A stretch of DNA of 13,476 nt from an uncultured Actinomycetes bacterium. Lineage in GTDB: Bacteria > Actinomycetota > Actinomycetes > S36-B12. Below, one piece after another: positions 1 to 6,475 of the stretch. The translations under genes were made by a program, and so were the position numbers. The stretch is taken from assembly GCA_903848435.1 (NCBI GenBank), contig CAINGG010000382.1, positions 1 to 13,476 on the forward strand, written 5' to 3'. Position 1 is the first letter of the stretch. Each line of letters opens with the position of its first letter. The notes under the pieces were generated by a model, which was not told where the DNA came from, made no database searches, and saw only the letters and a program-made list of their open reading frames with translations.

Positions 1-1476
1 GTAGTCGGCCCAGATGGCCGTCTCGTTCCAGGTCGGCGTCATCGCCACGTGACAGCCCACGAGGTCCTCGCGTGACAACGCCTCGATCCAGGTGAAGCCA
101 TCAGGGTTGGTCCACACGGGGTTGTAGACGCGCGTGAAGTAGGTGTCGAGCTTGCCACGGCCATCGAGCAGGAAGTGCGGAAGCAGGATCGACAGCTCGT
201 TGGTGGACAGCGGGAACTCCTGCGGCCACAGGAGTTCGTTCCAGGAGTTGTGACCGCCCGGCATGTTGGGGCCGTGCGGGATGAACTTGTTCCAGCCATT
301 GGGACTGGTGCCGCCCTTGGCGCCGATGCTGCCGGTGAGCACGGTGAGGAAGAACAGCGCACGCGCCACTGCCCAGCCGCCGCGGTTGCCGGCGGTCGCG
401 GCGCGCCAGGTGTGGGCGGCGAGCTTGCCATTGCAGTTGGCCACGATCTCGGCCACGCGCTTGACCTGTGAGACGGGCACGCGGCACTCCTGTGCGGCGA
501 ACTCGAAGGTGTACTTCTGGTAGTCATCGGTCAGCGCCTTCTTGAACGCCTCGAAATCCTGCGGGTCGACGTCGGGGTGCAGGCGCTCGAGGTAGGTCTG
601 CCAGTTGACCCAGCGCTTGATGTAGTCCCACGCCACCTGGTCGGTGCGCAGGATGTAGGCCGCGATCGCGAGCAGGAGGGCGGCCTCGGTGCCCGGCCAC
701 GGTGAGACGTGCTCATCGGCCTTGGCGGCCGTGTTGGACAGGCGCGGGTCGACCGAGATGAGCTTGGCACCGTGGTGCACCTGCGCCTCGATGATGCGCT
801 GCGCGTGCGGATTGAAGTAGTGGCCCGACTCGAGGTGCGCCGACACCAGCAGGATGACGTTGGCATTGGCGTGGTCGGGTGAGGGCCGGTCGTAGCCGCC
901 CCACATGGAGTAGCCGAACCGCGCACCGGCCGAGCAGATATTGGTGTGGGTGTTGTTGCCGTCGACGCCCCAGGCCAGGAGGACTCGCTCAATGAATCCG
1001 TCTTCGCCGTGGCGACCCACGTGGTACATAACCTCGTTGTTGCGGCCCTCCATGATGGCCTTGCGGATGCGCCCGCCGATGTCATCGAGTGCGTCATCCC
1101 ACGAGACGCGCTCGAACTGTGCTGAGCCGCGTGGGCCGCTGCGCTTGAGCGGGTAGAGGATGCGCTCGGGGTCGCTCGTCTGGTTGATCGTGGCCGGGCC
1201 CTTGGCGCAGTTGCGTCCGCGCGAACCCGGATGGGCCGGGTTGCCCTCGATCTTGACGACCTCCTTGGTCTCCTTGTCGACGAAGGCCAGCAGGCCACAC
1301 GCGGACTCGCAGTTGAAGCATGTCGTCGGCACGAGCATGTAGTGGTGCTCGACCTTCTTGGGATGCGCCTTGGCGTCGTACATGACGACGTCGTCCCAGG
1401 TTTCGACCGGCGGGTAGTTGGACAGGGCCCCGCGCGTGCGCTGACCGAAAGCCTCGGGACGCTCGGTGATGGTCAT
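1..1476 (-). CDS. Molybdopterin oxidoreductase catalytic subunit, DMSO reductase superfamily (SoeA/PsrA/PhsA-like), 3' end off window
   Basis: This is the N-terminal 492 residues of a molybdenum bis-MGD oxidoreductase; the frame runs open through the left edge. An N-terminal [4Fe-4S] motif is visible as C53-x2-C56-x3-C60-x29-C90 (CFNCESACG ... GRNCAKG). It is followed by the molybdopterin-binding domain, including NICSAG, whose C181 sits where Psr/Phs-type enzymes carry the cysteine ligand to Mo. No twin-arginine signal is present (the protein starts MTITERPEAFGQ), so it probably stays in the cytoplasm, as described for the sulfite dehydrogenase SoeA and unlike the exported PsrA/PhsA. The ATG at 1476 has an AAGGAG site that overlaps the stop of the upstream Fe-S/NrfD gene, 9 nt away, so the two are probably co-transcribed. 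The substrate is not determined. Neighbouring tusA, dsrE2 and persulfide dioxygenase genes favour sulfite, polysulfide or thiosulfate. Family assignment is firm; the specific activity is inference. Confidence 0.9.
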   Translation of the reverse strand, partial: MTITERPEAFGQRTRGALSNYPPVETWDDVVMYDAKAHPKKVEHHYMLVPTTCFNCESACGLLAFVDKETKEVVKIEGNPAHPGSRGRNCAKGPATINQTSDPERILYPLKRSGPRGSAQFERVSWDDALDDIGGRIRKAIMEGRNNEVMYHVGRHGEDGFIERVLLAWGVDGNNTHTNICSAGARFGYSMWGGYDRPSPDHANANVILLVSAHLESGHYFNPHAQRIIEAQVHHGAKLISVDPRLSNTAAKADEHVSPWPGTEAALLLAIAAYILRTDQVAWDYIKRWVNWQTYLERLHPDVDPQDFEAFKKALTDDYQKYTFEFAAQECRVPVSQVKRVAEIVANCNGKLAAHTWRAATAGNRGGWAVARALFFLTVLTGSIGAKGGTSPNGWNKFIPHGPNMPGGHNSWNELLWPQEFPLSTNELSILLPHFLLDGRGKLDTYFTRVYNPVWTNPDGFTWIEALSREDLVGCHVAMTPTWNETAIWADY

Positions 1477-1485
1477 GTCGCTCCT

Positions 1486-3027
1486 TCAGGACAGCGGGAC
1501 GTCTTGGCCGGCCTTGATGTAGACCGACTCGTAGATGAGCAATGACGCCTGCGCGATGAGGCCCCCGAGGACCGCGAGCAGGAGTGGTGCCCCGAGCGCA
1601 CCGGCGAGCGCGAGGGCGAGGACGACGATCGAGAGGCCGATCGCGCCGCCCCAGAACGAGGTCTTGTAGCGGCCGTGCGTGATCATGTGCGCTGCCACGG
1701 CGGCATTGCGCGTGGAGTGCCGTCCGCCGTACTCCACGGCCAGGATGAGCAGGTTGGCCGCGGTGCCGATGGCCAGGGCCCAGGCGAGCCAGCGCATGGC
1801 CTCGGCACCAGGGTCGGCGACGAGGCCGGCGATGAGCAGCACGCCAGCGCCGGCCATGACCGCCTGCGCCTGCAAGTGCCAGAAGAGCACGGGGGACTGC
1901 CACAGGTCGCGCCCTTCGGCCTGGCCGAAGAGGAACGCGGTGTATCCGGCTGTCATGACGGCGGCGGGGATAGCCGGCCAGGCCAGGATGGTGATGGCCG
2001 AGGAGAAGTCGGCCAGGCCCAGCAGGCCCGCAGCGCCGGCGAGGAACCACAGGCCCGTGATGGCGGCGTACAGGCCGAGGAAGATGCCGCCGATTGCCAG
2101 CCATGACTTGCGCTGGATCATCCACGGCATCAGCAAGAAGACGAATCGCTTGGGCTGCTTGAGGTCCCAGATGAGCAGGACGGCCGTGATGAGGAGGAAG
2201 AGCGCGGCGATGAGTGGCGCAGCGGTGGTGACAAGGGACGTGCTGTTGCCGCTCAGGAGGATGAGCAGTGCTGCCAGCGCCCCGGCTCCGGCGCCGACCG
2301 ACTTGGTCCACAGGTAGGTCCAGACCTTCCAGCCCCATGGACGGGGGTGGGAGGTGTTGAGGGTCGTCCGGGCGTTGGTGATGGGGTCGCCGGGCAGGTC
2401 GGCCGCGGTCTGCAGGCGCAGCACGTCGGGCTCGGCCCACAGGTAGGTCTGGTCGACGGGGGCCACCAGCGGATCGAGCGTGGCCTTGTCGGCCCCGACG
2501 TAGAAGACGTTGGGGCTGGTGTTCTGCTCGGGGGCGCGCACGCTGACCGGCTCGATGCTGATGAACTTGCGAATCCCGCTGCCCGGATCGTCAAGGTCGC
2601 CCACCCAGATCGACTCGGTCGGGCACACCTGGACGCAGGCTGGCTCGAGCCCCTGGTCGATGCGGTGCGCGCAGAAGTTGCACTTGGCGGCGGTGTGGGT
2701 CTCCTCGTCAATGTAGATCGCGTCGTAGGGGCACGCCTGCATGCAGCTCTTGCAGCCGATGCATCGATCGCGATCAAAGTCGACGATTCCGTCGTCGCGC
2801 TTGAAGAGGGATTGGGTGGGGCAGATGGTGACGCACGGCGCGTCAGTGCAGTGATTGCATCGCAGAACCGCCATCTCGCGGGTGGCGTTGGGGAAGGTGC
2901 CCTTGTCTACGTACTTCACCCACGTGCGGAACTGCCCGACCGGGACCTCGTGCTCGGTCTTGCAGGCGACCGTGCACGCGTGGCATCCAATGCACGTGCG
3001 TTGGTCAATGGCAAAGCCGTAGCGCAC
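1486..3027 (-). CDS. Fused 4x[4Fe-4S] ferredoxin subunit and NrfD-type membrane anchor
   Basis: This 513-residue protein joins the electron-transfer and quinone-interacting subunits of a molybdoenzyme complex. Residues 1-140 hold sixteen cysteines in four clusters: C12/15/18/22, C57/60/65/69, C89/92/95/99 and C116/119/131/135, the NrfC/PsrB/DmsB pattern. After a linker (about 140-220), the rest is strongly hydrophobic with roughly eight predicted membrane helices. It contains NrfD-like signatures such as DLKQPKRFVFLLMPW followed by a KSWL helix start, and QSPVLFWHLQAQAVMAGAG. In PsrABC and SoeABC these two parts are separate polypeptides, so the fusion is notable. There is no Tat signal, which suggests a cytoplasmic Fe-S domain. 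The start is GTG at 3027; its GAGG site overlaps the tusA stop, leaving 6 nt between the genes. Its partner is the downstream molybdoenzyme, to which it would pass electrons to or from quinone. Confidence 0.9.
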   Translation of the reverse strand: MRYGFAIDQRTCIGCHACTVACKTEHEVPVGQFRTWVKYVDKGTFPNATREMAVLRCNHCTDAPCVTICPTQSLFKRDDGIVDFDRDRCIGCKSCMQACPYDAIYIDEETHTAAKCNFCAHRIDQGLEPACVQVCPTESIWVGDLDDPGSGIRKFISIEPVSVRAPEQNTSPNVFYVGADKATLDPLVAPVDQTYLWAEPDVLRLQTAADLPGDPITNARTTLNTSHPRPWGWKVWTYLWTKSVGAGAGALAALLILLSGNSTSLVTTAAPLIAALFLLITAVLLIWDLKQPKRFVFLLMPWMIQRKSWLAIGGIFLGLYAAITGLWFLAGAAGLLGLADFSSAITILAWPAIPAAVMTAGYTAFLFGQAEGRDLWQSPVLFWHLQAQAVMAGAGVLLIAGLVADPGAEAMRWLAWALAIGTAANLLILAVEYGGRHSTRNAAVAAHMITHGRYKTSFWGGAIGLSIVVLALALAGALGAPLLLAVLGGLIAQASLLIYESVYIKAGQDVPLS

Positions 3028-3033
3028 CCGTCC

Positions 3034-3264
3034 TCACTTCTTCCGGATCCAAAATCTCAGGACGCCGTCGGCCTCCTGAGATTCGACCAGCTCATTGCCC
3101 GTCTGGCTGGTCCAGGCGGGGATGTCGGAGCGGGCACCGTTGTCGGTGGCCTCCACGAGCATGATCTGCCCGCTGTCGATGTCCTTGATCCCCTTGGCTG
3201 TCATGAGAACAGGCATCGGGCAGCTCTGCCCCTTGGCATCGACGGTCTTGGCGGCATCAGGCAT
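3034..3264 (-). CDS. tusA: TusA-family sulfur carrier protein
   Basis: This 76-residue protein has the TusA/SirA fold signature. The sulfur-carrying cysteine C15 lies in the SCPMPVL motif (CPxP) near the N-terminus, and the C-terminus is typical (VLRFWIRKK). TusA proteins accept sulfane sulfur as a cysteine persulfide and hand it to partners. Roles include tRNA thiolation, molybdenum cofactor maturation and, in sulfur oxidisers, dissimilatory sulfur relay with DsrE-type proteins. The adjacent dsrE2-like gene, 32 nt upstream, and the Fe-S/NrfD gene, 6 nt downstream, favour a dissimilatory or detoxification relay here. The ATG at 3264 has an AGGA site about 7 nt upstream. The family call is certain; the symbol follows the family and does not imply the E. 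coli tRNA role. Confidence 0.9.
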   Translation of the reverse strand: MPDAAKTVDAKGQSCPMPVLMTAKGIKDIDSGQIMLVEATDNGARSDIPAWTSQTGNELVESQEADGVLRFWIRKK

Positions 3265-3296
3265 GTCTGTGTCCTATCAGGTCGAAAAAGCGGAAA

Positions 3297-3797
3297 TCAG
3301 ATGAAGAGGTTGATGTCGGACTTGGCCATCTTCTGGAGGGCCGTGGCGGCGCCGACCGGCTCGCCGAGGCCGTCCACCATCTGCTCGGGCTTGATGCCGA
3401 GCAAGTCCATGGTCATCTGGCAGGGCCAGAGGTTGACGTTCATCTCCTGGCAGATGGCGAAGAGGTCCTCGGGCGGCAGGAGCTTGTTCTTCTCCGCAAC
3501 TTTGCGCATCATCCAGGCGCCAGAGCCACCCATGTTGAGCTTGGAGAGCTTGGCCTTCTTGAAGCCGGGGGCGTTCATGCCGGCAAGGGCCTTGGTCATC
3601 GCGTCGTATCCGGTGATGCGCACGTCGTCCTTCACCAGTGGGAACAGGCCCCAGAAGGTGAAGAAGACGGTGACATCCATGCCTGAGGCCGCTCCGGTCG
3701 AGGCCAGGATGAACGTCGGCCAGAGCTTGTCGAGGTCACCGCTCCAGGCGATGATCGTCATGGAGTCCGGCGTGTCGAGCGAATCGTCGTTGCTCAT
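3297..3797 (-). CDS. DsrE2-like (DsrE/DsrF family) sulfurtransferase
   Basis: This 166-residue protein of the DsrE/F/H-like superfamily resembles the DsrE2 branch that travels with tusA. Recognisable features are the N-terminal beta strand followed by a hydrophobic helix (residues 13-50), the FFTFWGL strand at 45-51, and the conserved cysteine segment PCQMTMDLLGI with C126. A second cysteine, C116, lies ten residues earlier. DsrE2 proteins are proposed to bind or mobilise sulfane sulfur and exchange it with TusA. The start was placed at the ATG at 3797 because GAGGAGG lies 6 nt upstream. The frame stays open to an ATG at 3857, but that extension (MPRLPRSRS...) covers the SD site and looks non-coding. 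It is the first gene of the leftward cluster, opposite the divergent rhodanese-MBL gene, so its promoter should lie in 3798-3996. Confidence 0.85.
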   Translation of the reverse strand: MSNDDSLDTPDSMTIIAWSGDLDKLWPTFILASTGAASGMDVTVFFTFWGLFPLVKDDVRITGYDAMTKALAGMNAPGFKKAKLSKLNMGGSGAWMMRKVAEKNKLLPPEDLFAICQEMNVNLWPCQMTMDLLGIKPEQMVDGLGEPVGAATALQKMAKSDINLFI

Positions 3798-3898
3798 GGG
3801 CCCTCCTCGGGTGATGTGGCTGCCAGCGACGCTACGGCTCCGCGGCAGTCGGGGCAAGAATCGGCAGGAAAGTTGGTCAAATCCCTTCTCCTACAGCT

Positions 3899-3927
3899 TT
3901 GGGCACATTAGCGTCTGCGCATATGGT
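3899..3927 (+). promoter_or_regulatory. Candidate promoter for the rhodanese-MBL gene, with an imperfect inverted repeat in the spacer
   Basis: In the divergent intergenic region, TTGGGC (3899-3904), a 17-nt spacer and TATGGT (3922-3927) resemble a housekeeping-sigma promoter (TAnnnT -10). The stretch 3907-3924 reads ATTAGCG-TCTG-CGCATAT. It is an imperfect inverted repeat (five of seven positions) covering the spacer and first part of the -10, a natural place for a repressor such as the ArsR-type protein encoded downstream. This is inference from pattern only. The dsrE2-side promoter is less clear; TTGACC on the minus strand (3880-3875) could be a -35 element. Confidence 0.35.
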
Positions 3928-3953
3928 TGTCCGGGAATCAGGAAAACCGGACT

Positions 3954-3993
3954 CCGGATCTGGCCAAGGAGGCCCGGATCCCGCCAAGGAGGC
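3954..3993 (+). repeat. 20-bp tandem duplication carrying two ribosome binding sites
   Basis: Two adjacent 20-bp units, 3954-3973 and 3974-3993, are identical except for two central bases (TG versus CC). Each unit ends in GCCAAGGAGGC, so a complete AAGGAGG Shine-Dalgarno sequence occurs twice. The second (3986-3992) sits 4 nt before the GTG at 3997 and is the functional candidate; the first (3966-3972) lies 24 nt before the start. Confidence 0.9.
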
Positions 3994-3996
3994 ATC

Positions 3997-5127
3997 GTGG
4001 CCCGTTCGATTACCCCGGCCGAGCTCTACGAGGGCATTGCCACCGGGTCGATCCCCTTCATCCTCGACGTCCGCAACCAGGATGACTTCGCCCAGTGGCA
4101 GATCGAGGGCACAAAGCCAGTCCCCACGAAGAACGTGCCCATCTGGGTCGCCATGGAGGAGGCCGAGCAGGTCGCCCAGGACATCCCGGACGGCACGGTG
4201 GTCATCTGCGCGCATGGCAACGGCAGCGGCCTCTTCCTTGACACGCTCGCCGAGGAGGGTCGCGCGGCGATCAACCTCGAGGGCGGCACTGCCGCGTGGG
4301 CCGAACTCCTGGTCACGCGGCCGATCGAGGAGCTTCCGGACGGCATGGTGGGTTGGCAGATCCTGCGCCCCGCCAAGGCGTGCCTGTCCTATGTGCTCGG
4401 CGTTCCCGGTCAAGGCTGCATCGTGGTGGACCCCGCGAGGTTCCCGGACACCTACTTGCGGCTCGCCGACGAGCACGCCATGCCGATCCGCCACGTCATC
4501 GACACCCATATCCATGCCGATCACATCTCCGGCGGCCCTGCCCTAGCCGAGTCACTCGGGGTGCCGTACCACGTGCCTGTCGAGGACGCCGGGAGTGGAT
4601 CTCCGTTCGCCAACCAGCCACTCGAGGACGGCGAACTCATCGATCTCGGCGGAGCGAGTCTGGAGATCCTCGCCATCAAGATGCCCGGTCACACTCCGGG
4701 CAGCACATGTGTGAGCCTCCCCGGACACGTCATCTTGACCGGCGACACCGTCTTCGTGCGCGGCCTCGGCCGACCGGACCTCACCGGCAAGGCCGCTGAT
4801 CTGGCGCGCGAACTGTTCCACACGATCCACCACCGGTTGGCTCCGCTCGACCGTCGCACGGTGGTCATGCCAGCTCACTGGACGTTGATGGAGGAAATCG
4901 GGGGCGACGGGATGGTGAAGACGACGTTGCGCGATGTCTTCGCGTCGGCGCTCGTCTCGGAGGCCGATATGGCGTCCTTCATCGAGGAGGTCGTGACCAG
5001 CCTGCCGTCGGCTCCGGACTTCTACGACACCATCCGGCTCATCAACTCGGGCAGGCCAGCCACGGCCGAGGAGATCGAGACCTTGGAAATCGGCAAGAAT
5101 CAGTGTGCGGCGTCCACCAGCCTGTGA
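3997..5127 (+). CDS. Rhodanese - metallo-beta-lactamase fusion, persulfide dioxygenase-like
   Basis: This 376-residue cytoplasmic protein has an N-terminal rhodanese domain (about 1-105) and a C-terminal metallo-beta-lactamase domain (about 120-330). The rhodanese active-site loop is CAHGNG with C71. The MBL domain has THIHADH (H171, H173, D175, H176), PGHT (H232), GDT (D250), GRPDL (259-262) and PAH (H294). The THxHADHxxG and RGxGR signatures match ETHE1/Blh-type persulfide dioxygenases, mononuclear iron enzymes that oxidise glutathione or other low-molecular-weight persulfide to sulfite. The substrate thiol is unknown; actinobacteria often use mycothiol. The usual bacterial fusion places the rhodanese after the dioxygenase, so the order is reversed here. 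ETHE1 has PAHDY where this protein has PAHW. The start is GTG at 3997, chosen for the AAGGAGG site and because the rhodanese fold begins directly after it; the in-frame upstream extension is antisense to other genes. Confidence 0.88.
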   Translation: MARSITPAELYEGIATGSIPFILDVRNQDDFAQWQIEGTKPVPTKNVPIWVAMEEAEQVAQDIPDGTVVICAHGNGSGLFLDTLAEEGRAAINLEGGTAAWAELLVTRPIEELPDGMVGWQILRPAKACLSYVLGVPGQGCIVVDPARFPDTYLRLADEHAMPIRHVIDTHIHADHISGGPALAESLGVPYHVPVEDAGSGSPFANQPLEDGELIDLGGASLEILAIKMPGHTPGSTCVSLPGHVILTGDTVFVRGLGRPDLTGKAADLARELFHTIHHRLAPLDRRTVVMPAHWTLMEEIGGDGMVKTTLRDVFASALVSEADMASFIEEVVTSLPSAPDFYDTIRLINSGRPATAEEIETLEIGKNQCAASTSL

Positions 5128-5181
5128 TCCGGTGTACGCCTGTGAGAGGCTGAAGCAACCCCTAGCTAGAAGGTAGGTTCG

Positions 5182-6096
5182 ATGAAGAAGTCGATCACCC
5201 TTGCGTCGGCGGCCGCAGCTGTCGCCGGCCTGACCCTGGCCCTCGTGCCGGCGCTGCCGGCCGCGGCGGCCGACCCCCAGCCCTGCGCCAACATGGGCGG
5301 CAACGTCACCATCCTCAACACCGCCACACCGACCTGCACCCTTCTTTACACGTCGGGGTCGGCTTCCATCCTGCTTCCCGCAGACACGCCCCGCGTGGTC
5401 TACGGCGTGGTCAACATGGTGTCGCCGGGCGTCGCACCCAAGACCCTGACGACGCAGGAGGGCAAGACGATGGACCTCAATCCCACCGAGGGCAAGCGCT
5501 GGCTCTCGGTCGGGCCGACCAGGGCTTCGCAGATCATTGTCGAGGCGGTCATCGTCAACAACAAGATCGGCAAGACCTACCCCTACCTGTTCATCACCGA
5601 TGACGCGATCACCGACCGCTTCTCCGGCCAAACCTTCATCGGCAAGACCAACAACGACGCGGGGTCCAAGGGCAAGATCAGCATCTGGACTCGCATCGAC
5701 TGGGCGGGCGGCCTGTCGGACAACGGCGGTCTGCGCGGCACGATCACCAATTACAAGAAGAACGTCCTCGAGCAGGGTGAGTGCAAGCCCGCCATGGTCA
5801 AGCAGCACAAGGACATGGTGCTGCAGCGCTTCGGTCAGAAGGGCAAGCTCGACATGCTCTGGCAGCCGGGCATCTACCAGGGCCAGGACTCACTGCTGAG
5901 CATCAAGACGGAGACGTCCGCGGTCTTCACGCGTCCGGCCCCCACCGCGCTCCTCCTGACGCAGAAGCTGTGGAAGCCCATCACCAAGGGCAAGATCAAC
6001 TTCACCCTGGCCGGCTCCAATGCTGGGCTGTCGAAGATCTTCGTCTACACCATCCGCAGCAGCAGCGCCGCGAAGACCTGCTCGCTGAAGCCGTAA
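5182..6096 (+). CDS. Secreted protein of unknown family
   Basis: This 304-residue protein is one I do not recognise. A clear Sec signal peptide is present: a basic MKKS start, a hydrophobic core rich in Ala and Leu to about residue 27, and an Ala-rich cleavage region near residue 30 (AAAA-DPQP). The mature part has no further membrane segment and four cysteines, C35, C52, C201 and C300, which could form two disulfides outside the cell. It is rich in Lys, Thr and Gly and looks beta-rich, with segments such as IIVEAVIVNN (118-127) and YPYLFITDDAIT (133-144). The ATG at 5182 follows an AAGGTAGG-like site. It lies 54 nt after the rhodanese-MBL gene and 19 nt before the ArsR-type gene on the same strand, so it may share their transcript, but its link to sulfur chemistry is only positional. 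Confidence 0.75.
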   Translation: MKKSITLASAAAAVAGLTLALVPALPAAAADPQPCANMGGNVTILNTATPTCTLLYTSGSASILLPADTPRVVYGVVNMVSPGVAPKTLTTQEGKTMDLNPTEGKRWLSVGPTRASQIIVEAVIVNNKIGKTYPYLFITDDAITDRFSGQTFIGKTNNDAGSKGKISIWTRIDWAGGLSDNGGLRGTITNYKKNVLEQGECKPAMVKQHKDMVLQRFGQKGKLDMLWQPGIYQGQDSLLSIKTETSAVFTRPAPTALLLTQKLWKPITKGKINFTLAGSNAGLSKIFVYTIRSSSAAKTCSLKP

Positions 6097-6115
6097 TCGA
6101 TCGATAGGCAGGCAC

Positions 6116-6475
6116 ATGGACCGCGAGACCGCGCTGGAGATACATGAGCTCCACGCTCGCCTGTGCAAGGCAATCGCGGATCCCAAGCGCCTGCTCATCA
6201 TCAACGAACTGCGTGACGGACCCCTGACGGTCGGCGAGTTGGCCGACGCCCTGGAGATCGGTCAGTCGAACTGCTCCCAGCATCTCGCGATCCTGCGAGA
6301 GCGCGGAGTGGTCGATGCCGACCGTCAGGGTCCGCACGTGCTGTATTCGCTGCGCAGCGAGAAGGTCCTGGCGGCCATCGATCTCCTGCGCGAGTTCATG
6401 GCCGAGGAGCTCGGCACCAGAAGTCGCATCGGCCGCGCCGCCACCCGTGCCCCGCGCGCCCTCGCCCGTCGCTAG
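6116..6475 (+). CDS. ArsR/SmtB-family winged-helix transcriptional regulator
   Basis: This 119-residue DNA-binding repressor-type protein is ArsR-like throughout. The N-terminal helix leads to LCKAIADPKRLLIINEL (16-32), then TVGELADAL-EIGQSNCSQHLAILRERGVV with the recognition helix around residues 50-61, then the wing GPHVLYSL (72-79) and a C-terminal helix ending in a basic tail. Its two cysteines are C17 and C53. C17 lies in the helix before the DPKR turn and C53 lies inside the recognition helix. The metal motif ELCVCDL of ArsR is absent, so metalloid sensing in that manner is unlikely. Persulfide sensors such as BigR/SqrR are in the same family, but their cysteine placement differs, so a sulfur-sensing role is inferred from context only. 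Its stop overlaps the stop of the convergent thiQ. Confidence 0.85.
   Translation: MDRETALEIHELHARLCKAIADPKRLLIINELRDGPLTVGELADALEIGQSNCSQHLAILRERGVVDADRQGPHVLYSLRSEKVLAAIDLLREFMAEELGTRSRIGRAATRAPRALARR
6472..6475. other. CTAG stop-stop overlap of convergent arsR-type and thiQ genes
   Basis: The four-base palindrome CTAG gives TAG on both strands, ending the regulator gene (6473-6475) and thiQ (6474-6472, complement). There is no space for a dedicated intrinsic terminator between the two transcription units. Confidence 0.9.

Noticed and set aside
3798..3857. N-terminal extension of the dsrE2-like gene to an ATG at 3857
   Set aside because: It would bury the strong GAGGAGG site, adds an Arg-rich non-conserved stretch, and the family fold begins after the ATG at 3797.
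3923..3925. ATG in the divergent region as a start for the rhodanese-MBL gene
   Set aside because: It is in a different frame from the protein and has no SD site.
2347..3996. Upstream 550 codons of the very long + strand open frame that ends at 5127
   Set aside because: It runs antisense to the Fe-S/NrfD, tusA and dsrE2 genes, has low-complexity content and no recognisable domain. The protein homology starts only after the GTG at 3997, which has its own SD site.
5128..5181. Possible terminator or promoter between the rhodanese-MBL gene and the secreted-protein gene
   Set aside because: Only a short CTAGCTAG palindrome is visible; there is no GC-rich hairpin with a T-run and no convincing -35/-10 pair.
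4552..5808. 418-codon minus-strand open frame across the rhodanese-MBL and secreted-protein genes
   Set aside because: It is a high-GC shadow frame antisense to two well-supported genes, with no recognisable motif.
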